This document shows, in pieces, positions 9,006 to 18,207 of a stretch of DNA of 64,000 bases. The stretch comes from JAIQFF01 sp963725615 (lineage in GTDB: Bacteria > Acidobacteriota > Terriglobia > Terriglobales > Acidobacteriaceae): NCBI GenBank assembly GCA_963725615.1, contig CAVRZO010000016.1, positions 62,001 to 126,000 on the forward strand, in the 5' to 3' direction. The translations under genes were made by a program, and so were the position numbers. The notes beneath the pieces were generated by a model that did no database searches, was not told the DNA's origin, and worked only from the letters and a program-made list of their open reading frames with translations. Position 1 is the stretch's first letter. Each line of letters starts with the position of its first letter.

Positions 9006-10871
9006 ATGACCAAAACAGTAGACCGAAGGACGTTCCTCAAAACCGCCGCGGCCACAACTGCCGCGACTTGTGCTGCATGGTCGCTGCCCGCTCCGGCGAC
9101 AGCGGCGGAAAAGAGCCTGGTGGCGGTTACCACGCCTCTGGCCACATTTGCCTACGCCGACGTGCAATTGCTCGATGGCCCCATGAAGCAGCAGTTTGAC
9201 GAAAACCATGCCCGCTTCCTGAATCTGGACGACGACCGGATGCTGAAGGTCTTCCGTCAGGTTGCGGGCCTGCCGGCTCCGGGCGAGGACATGGGAGGCT
9301 GGTATGACCTTACCGGCTTCGATTTGACGCGAGGAGACTTTACCGGGTTCATTGCCGGTCACAGTTTCGGACAGTATGTTTCCGGCTTGGCGCGCGCTTG
9401 TGCGGTTACCGGCTCCGATGCAACGCGAGCCAAGGTGAATCGCCTGGTCAAAGGCTATGCCGAGACGCTCGACCCCAAAGCCAAGTTTTTTGTGGACTAT
9501 CGCCTGCCCGCCTACACCTACGACAAGCTTTCGTGCGGACTCATTGACGCTCACGAGTTTGCCCGCGATCCCATGGCGATGGATGTTCACGAAAAGCTGA
9601 CTCGCTCCGTCGTTGCTTACCTGCCTGAGAAAGCGCTTTCTCGGGCCGAGCAACGCTCTCGCCCCCACAAGAACACGCCGTACACCTGGGACGAGTCGTA
9701 CACTCTCCCCGAAAATCTTTTTCTCGCCTACCAACGCAGCGGCAAGACGTTCTACCGGGATATGGCGAATCGCTACTTGGAGGACGATACCTACTTTGGC
9801 CCCCTGTCACAGGGCAACAACGTCCTTCCCTTCGAACACGCCTACAGCCACGTGAACGCATTCAGTTCCGCCATGCAGGCTTACATCACTCTGGGCAGCG
9901 AAATGCATCTGCGCGCCGCCAAAAATGGTTTCAACATGCTGGAGACCACACAGAGCTTTGCGACTGGCGGATGGGGCCCAAATGAAAGTTTCGGAGAACC
10001 CGGAACCGGCCAACTGGGCGATAGCCTGGCCTCCACTCACGCCAGTTTTGAAACTCCCTGCGGCGCCTACGGACATTTCAAGATCACGCGGTATCTGTTG
10101 CGCGTAACCAAGGACGCCCACTTCGGAGACAGCATGGAGCGCGTACTTTACAACACGATTCTCGGCGCTTTTCCGATACAGGCTGACGGCACTTCTTTTT
10201 ACTACGCGGACTACAACAACACCGGGAAGAAGGTCTATTACAAAGACAAATGGCCGTGCTGCTCGGGGACCTTCCCCCAGCTTGCCGCCGACTATCACAT
10301 CAGCACGTATTTGCGCTCGAGCGATGGTGTTTATGTGAACCTGTTTACTCCATCCGCAGTCAACTGGACGGACGGTGGAGGCAAATACGGATTGACCCAG
10401 CAAACAAAATATCCGCTCGACAACAAAGTCCAGATCAATGTAGCGGGCACCCGTCCCGCAGACTACGCGGTTTACGTCCGAATTCCGGGTTGGACCACGT
10501 CGGATGCGGTCCTTTCCGTGAATGGCAATCGGGTTTCCCAGCCAGTACAGCCCGGGACCTTTGCCGCTATCCGGCGCACCTGGAAAGATGGAGATCGTGT
10601 AGAACTTGAATTGCCGATGCCATTGCGCCTCGAAGCTGTGGATGCCAACCATCCAACCCTGGTGGCCTTGGTGCGCGGGCCGTTGGTTCTGTTCGCTGTT
10701 GCGGATGTCCAACCTGGATTCGACAAGGCCGAACTACTTCGTGCACGGCTGGCAAACAACACATCGGGAGACTCGATCGCTACTTCGAAAGACGGGAAGA
10801 CGGTCTCCATGCGCCCTTTCATGAGCATCAAGGACGAAACCTACAGCACGTATGTTCCGCTGAAGGGCTAG
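9006..10871 (+). CDS. Glycoside hydrolase family 127 (beta-L-arabinofuranosidase type, DUF1680), Tat-exported
   Basis: A 621-residue protein with a Tat signal (DRRTFLKTAAATTAAT, cleavage near ATAAE) followed by the DUF1680 alpha/alpha barrel and C-terminal beta-sandwich. In the family's studied member, HypBA1, zinc is bound by Glu338, Cys340, Cys417 and the nucleophile region Cys418. Here the Glu and Cys of SFETPCG and the adjacent Cys418-Cys419 in WPCCSGT supply equivalents. Members cleave beta-L-arabinofuranosyl linkages of plant glycoproteins and pectins. The ATG has GAGGAG 9 nt upstream. It is divergent from the GH31 gene and shares its operator type, so the two probably act on one plant-type glycan. 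Confidence 0.9.
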   Translation: MTKTVDRRTFLKTAAATTAATCAAWSLPAPATAAEKSLVAVTTPLATFAYADVQLLDGPMKQQFDENHARFLNLDDDRMLKVFRQVAGLPAPGEDMGGWYDLTGFDLTRGDFTGFIAGHSFGQYVSGLARACAVTGSDATRAKVNRLVKGYAETLDPKAKFFVDYRLPAYTYDKLSCGLIDAHEFARDPMAMDVHEKLTRSVVAYLPEKALSRAEQRSRPHKNTPYTWDESYTLPENLFLAYQRSGKTFYRDMANRYLEDDTYFGPLSQGNNVLPFEHAYSHVNAFSSAMQAYITLGSEMHLRAAKNGFNMLETTQSFATGGWGPNESFGEPGTGQLGDSLASTHASFETPCGAYGHFKITRYLLRVTKDAHFGDSMERVLYNTILGAFPIQADGTSFYYADYNNTGKKVYYKDKWPCCSGTFPQLAADYHISTYLRSSDGVYVNLFTPSAVNWTDGGGKYGLTQQTKYPLDNKVQINVAGTRPADYAVYVRIPGWTTSDAVLSVNGNRVSQPVQPGTFAAIRRTWKDGDRVELELPMPLRLEAVDANHPTLVALVRGPLVLFAVADVQPGFDKAELLRARLANNTSGDSIATSKDGKTVSMRPFMSIKDETYSTYVPLKG

Positions 10872-10919
10872 GGCAAAAGAGCAACGAACAAAGACCAACG
10901 AACCCGTAAGCTCGAGCGT

Positions 10920-12425
10920 TTACGGCTGGACCGGGGGGCTGGAAGGCGTGTCATCCTCGACCAGTTTGTACTGGTAACGCTGACTCGTCTCTTTGGCAGC
11001 CTGCTGGCGAAGCAGAGCAAGCCGTTTCAACAGGTCAGGAATTTCTGCGTTGTTGCCGGTCTTCCGCAACGCCTGAATCAGGTGGTAAATTGCCGTTCGG
11101 TCGTTGGGATCGCTTAGCAACGCTCCTCTGCACTCCTGAATCGCCTCCTTATATTGTCCCGCTTGTAAATCGAGAGTCGCGAGCACTCCCCGGGCGGCTC
11201 CGAGGTTCGGCTCTAAAGCGACGGCTTGCTTGGCCGAGCGCATCGCCTTCTGAAATTCAGGCGAGCCCGGGTCCGAGCCTTTCTGAGCCAGAATGTCGGC
11301 TTGCAGGTAGAGCAGGATAGCATCGTTCGGCTTTCGTGCCAGTGACGCCTGAATCTTTGTCAGCGCGCGATCGAGGTCATTCTCCTGCGCCGCGGCTAGT
11401 CCCTGCGCAGCCGCACTGAGCGACTGGCTGGGATCGAGTTGGTAAGCCTTCTCAAAATCAGCCTGCCCCTTTTCGTAGTCCGCTAACTGGACGTAGAGAA
11501 CGCCTCGGGCAAAATAGAGCGGCGCCGCTTTCGGTTGCATGGCGATGCCGTCGCTCACCACGTTGACGCCGACCTGAGCCGAATCGTGCGCGAAAGAGAG
11601 ATTGGCAAAGTCCAGATAGAGATTGACGTTCCCCGGGTCCAGCAGAATGGCCTGGCGAAGCAGGCTGACCGCCTGAGGTGTGTCCTTGATGGCTTCATAA
11701 GCGTTGGCGGCCAGTTCCAGGGTCTCCGCATCCGCGTTGTTGCCGTTGTTCTGTAGCAAGGGGTCCAGCGTGGCCAAAGCGTCCTGGGGCTGTTGGGCCA
11801 TGAGTTGAACCGAGGCCAGCAGGCGTCGCTCCCTGCGATCATACGGGTTGAGAACCAGAGCGCGCTGGAAAACCTTGGCCGCTCGGCCGGGCTGTTTGAG
11901 CTTCACCAGGCAGGTGGCATAGGCATGCAGCGCATCGAGTTGGGAATCAAGCAGTGTCCCGGCCTTTTCAAAATGACCGGCTGCGGCTGCACAGTTCCCC
12001 CGCTGGTACTCCAGCACCGCCAGCATGGCATGACTGGTCGAATCACCAGGGTGGGAGCGTAGGACCCGCTGTAGAAGCGGAATCGCCGCAGGGCTGCCGT
12101 TCTCGAATTCAATCTGGATCGCGCCGTGCAGCGCGGGCAGATAGTCCGGAGAAATCTTCAGGGCACTCCGAAACGAAGTCAGGGCTTCTTTCTTCTGTAC
12201 TTGTCCCGCATACGCAAGGCCTTGCATGGTCCACAACTGGGCGTTACCCGGGGACGCTTGCAGAGCAGGCCGAAGCAGCTCGAGCGCCTTGGCAAATTCC
12301 TTGCTCTGTAACGCCGCGGCGATTTGGCCGATGCGGTCATCGGCATTCTGGGCAAATGCGAAGCCCGTCAGGAGGACGGCCGCAAGAATGAGGCAACGGT
12401 TTCGGAGCGGCTGAAGTGTCGTCAT
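10920..12425 (-). CDS. TPR-repeat protein, secreted (paralogue 1)
   Basis: This 501-residue protein has a signal peptide (hydrophobic ILAAVLLTGFAFAQ) followed by about ten tetratricopeptide-like repeats, recognisable by A-x-x-x-x-F and A-x-Y/L spacing (for example PSQSLSAAAQGLAAA, PNDAILLYLQADILA, PNDRTAIYHLIQALRKTG). It is clearly paralogous to the TPR protein at 18208-19689: both share ISPDYLPAL, then A-A-I-P-L-L-Q and SHAMLAVL. Such proteins are scaffolds. It lies downstream of the TonB receptor on the same strand, which suggests a periplasmic partner of the receptor or of the ASPIC/UnbV protein. Start is set at the codon giving the signal peptide; a start 33 codons earlier is less likely. 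Confidence 0.82.
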   Translation of the reverse strand: MTTLQPLRNRCLILAAVLLTGFAFAQNADDRIGQIAAALQSKEFAKALELLRPALQASPGNAQLWTMQGLAYAGQVQKKEALTSFRSALKISPDYLPALHGAIQIEFENGSPAAIPLLQRVLRSHPGDSTSHAMLAVLEYQRGNCAAAAGHFEKAGTLLDSQLDALHAYATCLVKLKQPGRAAKVFQRALVLNPYDRRERRLLASVQLMAQQPQDALATLDPLLQNNGNNADAETLELAANAYEAIKDTPQAVSLLRQAILLDPGNVNLYLDFANLSFAHDSAQVGVNVVSDGIAMQPKAAPLYFARGVLYVQLADYEKGQADFEKAYQLDPSQSLSAAAQGLAAAQENDLDRALTKIQASLARKPNDAILLYLQADILAQKGSDPGSPEFQKAMRSAKQAVALEPNLGAARGVLATLDLQAGQYKEAIQECRGALLSDPNDRTAIYHLIQALRKTGNNAEIPDLLKRLALLRQQAAKETSQRYQYKLVEDDTPSSPPVQP

Positions 12426-12616
12426 CGTTGCTTCAGTCTTTTCCAGGACTGCCTCTTGATCCTCATGTCGAGAAGTGCTTGCAAATACCTCGGAGAAGAC
12501 GTTAGCACAGCGGACGGAACCCATCGAAGAGCGTTGCCGCCGTTTTCTCGACTCACAAAAATTCGGCCCGCTTCAATTGAAGCGGGCCGGCTGTTCTAGT
12601 TCTGCTATCCGGGGAA

Positions 12617-15600
12617 TCAGAACGAAATCTTGCCTCCCAGTTGCCAGTATCTGGGTATGCGCGCTGCCGTCGCTCGGCCGAAGTTCCCATCCAGCAAATG
12701 GGTGTCAACATTCGACAGGTTGGCCCGGTTGAAGAGATTGAAGACCTCAAACCGGAATTGGAAGTTGACCCGCTCGGTAATACGAGTGTTCTTGTAGAAG
12801 TTGATGTCGGTTTCGGCAAAGTTCGGCCCGCGGAACCTGCCCACCTTCTCATTGCCCTCAGAACCGAAAGCGGGAGCGGTGAATTGTCCCGGAGAGAAGG
12901 TCCCATTGAGAAACGCAGCACGCGTATTTTTCTGGCTGTAGTTGCCGGCATCCGGATAGTCGAGCCCAATGCCGTTGATGGAGTTGACACCGTCGGCATT
13001 GTAGTCTCCGCTTCCCGGAGCGTAGCCCACGGCATGATTCAGCGCCGATGGACAAGGAGCGGCAGTCGGCGAAGTGTCTGCGCAGATCGGCTGGTAGGAC
13101 GCATTATTGTCCACCGTGAAGGGGTACCCGGACTGGAAGATGCTCGTACCGCTGATTCCCCATCCACCGGTCACGAGACCGGTTGCTCCCTTTCCACCAT
13201 TCAGTCCCTTCAGTTCATAGTTGAAGCTGAGCGAGAAGCGGTTCGGTGCATCTTGCAGGGACGGCCCGTAGAACTGCGAAGGATTTAACGGGTCGGGGTA
13301 CGCCTGAGCATCGTCCTGCGACTTGGAGCGGGTGTAGGAAGCATCCACAAAGCCGCGTGCGAAGCGTCCTCGAACATCAAAAAATACGCCGTTGTAATTG
13401 GCGTAGCGGGTGTTGTCGCTGTACGTAATGGCACCAAAGCTGGGATTGAGCCGGGTCGGAACCTTGCTCTCGTTCTGGATCAGATCGCCGGCAAAATTGT
13501 TGATGTCGACGCCGTAGCTGACAATACCGTTGGCATTGCCGTTATCGACGATATTGTAGGAATGGGACCCGGAATAGCCTACGCTGGCGGAAAAATTGTT
13601 CCCAAGTCTCCGCTCCACGGTGGCCGACCATATATTCGATTTCGGCGATTTTAACAGTGGGTTGATGCCGCCGATCGCGAAACCAGTGCCGGGCACGCCG
13701 CCTTGCGCGTTAAGACCACCCTGAAAGGTCGGAAAGGTAAATCCAAAGGGCGGCTTGCTGCTGTTCCCAAGAACAAAGATCGGGGCGTCCGCGGTCGCTG
13801 TTCCGCCCGCGAAGAAGGTCGGAAGAACCAGTCCCGGGGGGCTGCCCCGGAATTCTTCCTGGACGTTGGCCTGGGTCAGCCAGTTGTTGTAGATGCCGAA
13901 TCCGCCGCGCACCGCCCAGTCGCCGTTCCCGGTCGGGTCCCAGGCAACGCCGATGCGAGGGCTGAACAGGTTGTTGACCGAGTGCAGTAACGCGTTGTGC
14001 GTGGGCTTGGCGAAGCCGTTCGCAATTTGTTGCTGGATGGTCGTGCCGGTCCCCAGGTAGAAGTTTCCGAATACGGTTGTGTCACTCTTCGACCAGGGGT
14101 TGCCGCTGTCGTCATAGCGCAAGCCCATGGTCAGTGTCAGGTTTCTCCTGACCTTCCAAGTGTCCTGCACAAAAAGTCCAAAGGTCCTGGACGCTGCATC
14201 CCAGTTCCACAGTTTTTGCGTACCAGTGGCGGGGTCGTACATGATCCCGTTCTCGTTGGTCGGGGCGTCCTGAGCCAACTTCAATAGATTGTCGAAAGCA
14301 AATTTTGGCTGCGACCACGGTCCCTGGAAGGGCTCGACGTCGTCGCCGTACCAGCCTTCGTAACCGAACTTCAGGGTATGCGCTCCCCGAACGTGAGTGA
14401 GAACGTCGCGCCAGTGATAGTTATGCTGGATGAAGTCTCCCTGCGCGAAACCCACGCCGAAGGCCTGGCCTGAATCCACATTGATGCCGTTTACAGATAC
14501 GGAGGGGACGGTGTAATCCTTGGCTCCGCTGCCCAGAAGACCCTCTACCCGGCTGATGCCGACGGAGGCGTCGTTCAATGTCGTCGAAGAAAACGTGTGC
14601 GTCCAGTTCAATTGCCCCGCAATTTGCCAGGTGGGGTTTAAGGCGGAGAATTGCGGCATGGCCGAGGCCGCACCGCTGGTCAGCAGCGTCCTGAACATGC
14701 TGGCGTAGACTCGGTCCCTTTTGAAGACTGTGTCCAGGCGGGCAAAATATTGCGTGCCGTTTCGTATTTGAGTAGCGCCGAACGACCCGGAATCAATCAT
14801 GGGCAGGTCGCAAGGTACTCCGTTCTGCCCTGCTGTCGTGCCGCATCCACCGGCGCCACTACCGAAAATCTGTTGCGCGGTTTGCGAGACGCTCACGCCC
14901 GACACATTGGCGGGCAGGTACGTGTTGAGCAGATGCGTGCCCACCGTGTTCGGAAAATTCGTTTGCGCAAAGGCCGAAAACTGGGGATCTGCGAAGGTCA
15001 CCGATCCGTTTGTGCTCTGCGAAGAGCGCAACGGTTCGACTGCGAAGTATCCAAACAGATGGTGATTGCCAGGAATCACCGGGCCCCCAAAAGTGAAGCT
15101 CATGTTGTTGGAATGGAAGGGCAGGTAGGGGCCGGAGAAGTGCTGCCGCGCAAACATCCCCTGGTAGTTGAAAAAGTCCGACGCGGAACCGTGGTACTTG
15201 TCGGTGCCAGATCTGGTGGTAAAAATAGTTTGCAGTCCGGCAGCGCGGCTGTACTCGCTCGAAAAGGTGTTGACCTGGACGCTGGTTTCCTGGATCGCGT
15301 CCGGCTGGGGGGTCAGATTCAACACGCCCTGGCGAATTCCGCTGGTCACGTCAAGACCATCCACCACGTACTGATTGTTGTTCTGACCTTGACCATTGGC
15401 GCTGGCATCCACCTGCTCTTCGGTGGAGAAGTTATCTACGCCTGATCCGGGGCTGCCGGTCGCGCTGGTTCCCAATCCGGAGACCCCGGGCGCCAGCGTC
15501 ACCAACGTGACCAGATTGCGGCCGACAACCGGGAGTTGAGCCACGGCCTGATTCTCGAGTGTCAGCTGAGTGCGGCTGTCCGAGGTGTCCACCACCGGAG

Positions 15601-15976
15601 CTTCCGCGGTAACGTTCACTGCCTCGGATATCGATCCAACCCTCAGGGTGACGGGCACATTCAAAGTCTGTTCGGTCAGCAAAGTCACATCGACCTGGGA
15701 CTTGGCGAATCCCGAAGCCTCGGCCGTAACACTGTAGGAACCCGGCGCCAGGCTGCTAAATCGGTAGTTTCCCGAACTGTCGGCGGTCGTAGTCGCGGTG
15801 ACGTGAGTCGCAGTGTTCACGAGGTCGACTTTGGCGCCGGAGACGCCCGCCCCACTCGGATCCTGGACGAAGCCCTGAATGTTGGCAGTGAATTGCGCCG
15901 ACGCAGGGGAGCAGAAGATCAGGACAGTGGCGACGATCAAACCGATGCCGAAGGAGACGTGCGACTTGGATACCAT
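12617..15976 (-). CDS. Oar-like TonB-dependent receptor with carboxypeptidase-regulatory-like domain
   Basis: A 1119-residue outer-membrane receptor. After a signal peptide ending near SPASAQ comes a carboxypeptidase-regulatory-like Ig fold (IQGFVQDPSGAGVSGAKV, residues about 30-115), then a plug (VVDTSDSRTQLTLENQAVAQLPVVGRN) and a long 22-stranded-type barrel ending in an aromatic-rich terminus (WQLGGKISF). This architecture is the expanded Oar-like family of Acidobacteriota, presumed to import oligosaccharides through TonB energy. No SusD partner is present. GGAGGAAGTC directly precedes the ATG at 15976; an upstream in-frame ATG at 16021 lies inside the operator and is unlikely. The gene's control region contains a perfect double LacI-type palindrome. 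Confidence 0.92.
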   Translation of the reverse strand: MVSKSHVSFGIGLIVATVLIFCSPASAQFTANIQGFVQDPSGAGVSGAKVDLVNTATHVTATTTADSSGNYRFSSLAPGSYSVTAEASGFAKSQVDVTLLTEQTLNVPVTLRVGSISEAVNVTAEAPVVDTSDSRTQLTLENQAVAQLPVVGRNLVTLVTLAPGVSGLGTSATGSPGSGVDNFSTEEQVDASANGQGQNNNQYVVDGLDVTSGIRQGVLNLTPQPDAIQETSVQVNTFSSEYSRAAGLQTIFTTRSGTDKYHGSASDFFNYQGMFARQHFSGPYLPFHSNNMSFTFGGPVIPGNHHLFGYFAVEPLRSSQSTNGSVTFADPQFSAFAQTNFPNTVGTHLLNTYLPANVSGVSVSQTAQQIFGSGAGGCGTTAGQNGVPCDLPMIDSGSFGATQIRNGTQYFARLDTVFKRDRVYASMFRTLLTSGAASAMPQFSALNPTWQIAGQLNWTHTFSSTTLNDASVGISRVEGLLGSGAKDYTVPSVSVNGINVDSGQAFGVGFAQGDFIQHNYHWRDVLTHVRGAHTLKFGYEGWYGDDVEPFQGPWSQPKFAFDNLLKLAQDAPTNENGIMYDPATGTQKLWNWDAASRTFGLFVQDTWKVRRNLTLTMGLRYDDSGNPWSKSDTTVFGNFYLGTGTTIQQQIANGFAKPTHNALLHSVNNLFSPRIGVAWDPTGNGDWAVRGGFGIYNNWLTQANVQEEFRGSPPGLVLPTFFAGGTATADAPIFVLGNSSKPPFGFTFPTFQGGLNAQGGVPGTGFAIGGINPLLKSPKSNIWSATVERRLGNNFSASVGYSGSHSYNIVDNGNANGIVSYGVDINNFAGDLIQNESKVPTRLNPSFGAITYSDNTRYANYNGVFFDVRGRFARGFVDASYTRSKSQDDAQAYPDPLNPSQFYGPSLQDAPNRFSLSFNYELKGLNGGKGATGLVTGGWGISGTSIFQSGYPFTVDNNASYQPICADTSPTAAPCPSALNHAVGYAPGSGDYNADGVNSINGIGLDYPDAGNYSQKNTRAAFLNGTFSPGQFTAPAFGSEGNEKVGRFRGPNFAETDINFYKNTRITERVNFQFRFEVFNLFNRANLSNVDTHLLDGNFGRATAARIPRYWQLGGKISF

Positions 15977-16005
15977 GACTTCCTCCACGACTACTAAGGT
16001 CGTTA

Positions 16006-16036
16006 GTAAACGTTTTCTCATGCAGAAAACGTTTAC
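16006..16036. promoter_or_regulatory. Perfect paired LacI-type operator upstream of the TonB receptor
   Basis: GTAAACGTTTTC (16006-16017) and its exact reverse complement GAAAACGTTTAC (16025-16036) are separated by 7 nt. Each half contains the AAACGTTT-like core also found at 8795-8815 and 8975-8988. The site lies 30-60 bp upstream of the receptor start, a good repressor position. Confidence 0.72.
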
Positions 16037-16362
16037 CTGTCTAATGGAAAAGACTTATATCTTCAAGCGCAAGACACTGTCAAGAAATTTCTGCTGGCGA
16101 TCTGCGAGCGGCTGATTCGATGTGATGAAGCGCCTGGGGGCACTGGTTATCCGTGTTGGCCGAGTGCCCTCTGACACAACGAACTCGTACCCCGCACAGC
16201 GCGTCTTGGGACGGAGCCCTAGTCTGCCTGGTGAAACCGCGGCGCAGCGCAGGAATGATCGCTACGTAATCGTTTACCCCCTTGACCGATCGGTTCTCCG
16301 CAATGGGATCGAGATGTTAGCAGAAATACTCGTGGCAAGAGACGGGTGCTTTGTTCCCTTCT
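16037..16362. other. Intergenic region between TonB receptor and ASPIC/UnbV gene
   Basis: About 330 bp without a supported gene. It probably contains the receptor promoter. A further CGTTTAC half-site occurs near 16270, but without a convincing second half. Confidence 0.4.
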
Positions 16363-18129
16363 TTAGGTCTTTGCCCAGCCCCGGCTGGGGATCTGCCCCA
16401 CACCCTCTTTGAATGTCACCAGTTGGTTGGCGGCCAATTGGCTAAATTTTTCGCGCAAACCGTTGGGCCAAAAAACCTCGATGTCCGCCTTGGCCAATGA
16501 ACCCAGGCCGAAGTGCAGTCGGGGATCGTTGCACGAATAGAAACTCGACTGGCTCAGCACAGCCTGGGCCTGGACCTTGCCGCCATAGCGGACCAATACT
16601 CGAGCGCCGATCGCACTACGGTTTGACTTGACTCCTTGCAGCTTGACCTTTATCCAGTTCTGCTTGCCGCTCGAGTCATTGCGCAACAGGGACGGGGGTT
16701 CGTTGAGATTGACGATCAGAATATCCACATCACCATCATTGTCGAAATCGCCGAACGCGCACCCCCGACTGCAGTGGGCCTCTGCAACACCGGGACCCGT
16801 CTCCGGGCCGAGTTCTTCGAAGGTCCCGTTGCCCAGGTTGCGAAACACCGCTCGCGGGGTCTTGTTCGCATATTGCGGCAGCTTCCGTTCCACCTCAGGG
16901 TAGACATTCCCCGTAACCATAAAAAGATCCGGGTAACCATCGTTGTCGAGGTCAACTATGCCAGCGCCCCAGCAGACATAGCGGGTCTCCACGCCGACAC
17001 GTGAGGAAAGGGTGACATCGTCGAAATTCCCCTCACCGTCGTTGTGGAAGAGACCATTGGCGTCATCGGCAAAGTGGGTCTTAAAGATGTCGAGATGCCC
17101 GTCAAGATCGTAATCACCCAAGCCCACACCCATGCCCGCCTGTTCCGCTCCATCATTGTTGAGAGCCACACCTCGGACCACTCCCTCTTCCCGAAAAGTC
17201 CCGTTATGATTATTCATGAACAGCAGACTCGGAGTGGAGTCGCAAGCGACGTAGATGTCAGGCCAGCCGTCTTCGTCCAAATCAGCCGCCACCACCGTCA
17301 TTCCGTAGCTTTCGGTTGCGCTCGCAATACCCGCCTGCTGGGTCACATCCGTGAATGTTCCGTCACCATTGTTGCGGTACAGGGAATGTCTCCCCGTGGG
17401 CAGCCCACGCGGTCCGCATTCCACGGGAATACCTTTCCAGTTGCAATTGCTGTTCTCCCCTGGCACGGGAGCGTGTTCAAAAGAGAAACGCACATAGTTG
17501 GAAACGAACAGATCGAGATGGCCGTCACGGTTGTAATCAAGAAAACTGCACCCAGCACCCCAGCGCGGCTGCTGATTCCAAAGGCCGGCGGCCTTGGTCA
17601 CATCGCTAAACGTTCCGTCACCATTGTTTCGATAAAGACGATTCTGCCCAAAGCAAGTGCAGAAGATATCGTCGAATCCGTCGTTGTTGTAATCGCCGAC
17701 ACACACCGCAGAAGCCCAGTCTACCGCCCGCAATCCGGCTTTCTCCGTAACGTCGGTAAAGGTGCCGTCGCGGTTGTTCTTGTACAGGCGGTTACTGGTA
17801 TCAGGAGGGGCGCCGTCCAGACGGGTCCCGGTGAGCAGAAAAATATCCATCCAGCCATCGTTGTCGTAATCGAGGAAAGCGCAGCCACAGCCGGTGGCTT
17901 CCAAAATGTATTTCTTGCTTTCCACACCTCCGTAGATCGTGGGCGCGTTGAATCCCGCCGCGGCTGCGACATCTACAAAGTGCGCATTGAATGGCAGCCC
18001 GGAAGGAGCGGGTCTTTTTATGGGTTTCGCGGTATGAGTGGCGACACCTTGCGCAAGCAGCCGTCCCGCGGTCCCAGCAAGGACGGAGCCGAGGGAAAGC
18101 TGTACAAAAGCACGGCGGGTGAGGGTCAT
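16363..18129 (-). CDS. CRTAC1-type FG-GAP/ASPIC-UnbV protein, exported
   Basis: A 588-residue protein. The N-terminus has a Tat-like signal (TRRAFVQLSLGSVLAG, then GRLLAQ). It is followed by seven or more FG-GAP/VCBS repeats, visible as repeated D-x-D/N-x-D-G-x-x-D-I/L-F-x-x-x calcium-binding loops alternating with LYRNNGDGTF. The C-terminal 90 residues form an ASPIC/UnbV domain (NWIKVKLQGVKSNRSAIGAR, then F-G-L-G and V-F-W-P-N-G-L-R-E). Such proteins are extracellular beta-propellers, common in acidobacteria next to TPR proteins and TonB receptors; their ligand is unknown. The gene lies between the receptor and the second TPR gene on the same strand. Confidence 0.88.
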   Translation of the reverse strand: MTLTRRAFVQLSLGSVLAGTAGRLLAQGVATHTAKPIKRPAPSGLPFNAHFVDVAAAAGFNAPTIYGGVESKKYILEATGCGCAFLDYDNDGWMDIFLLTGTRLDGAPPDTSNRLYKNNRDGTFTDVTEKAGLRAVDWASAVCVGDYNNDGFDDIFCTCFGQNRLYRNNGDGTFSDVTKAAGLWNQQPRWGAGCSFLDYNRDGHLDLFVSNYVRFSFEHAPVPGENSNCNWKGIPVECGPRGLPTGRHSLYRNNGDGTFTDVTQQAGIASATESYGMTVVAADLDEDGWPDIYVACDSTPSLLFMNNHNGTFREEGVVRGVALNNDGAEQAGMGVGLGDYDLDGHLDIFKTHFADDANGLFHNDGEGNFDDVTLSSRVGVETRYVCWGAGIVDLDNDGYPDLFMVTGNVYPEVERKLPQYANKTPRAVFRNLGNGTFEELGPETGPGVAEAHCSRGCAFGDFDNDGDVDILIVNLNEPPSLLRNDSSGKQNWIKVKLQGVKSNRSAIGARVLVRYGGKVQAQAVLSQSSFYSCNDPRLHFGLGSLAKADIEVFWPNGLREKFSQLAANQLVTFKEGVGQIPSRGWAKT

Positions 18130-18207
18130 TACCTGCTCGCGCCCTCGGATTGCTTCTTCCGGCTCATGGTCTTTCATTATCGCCACGTCGAAAGAAGGAG
18201 TAAAGGT

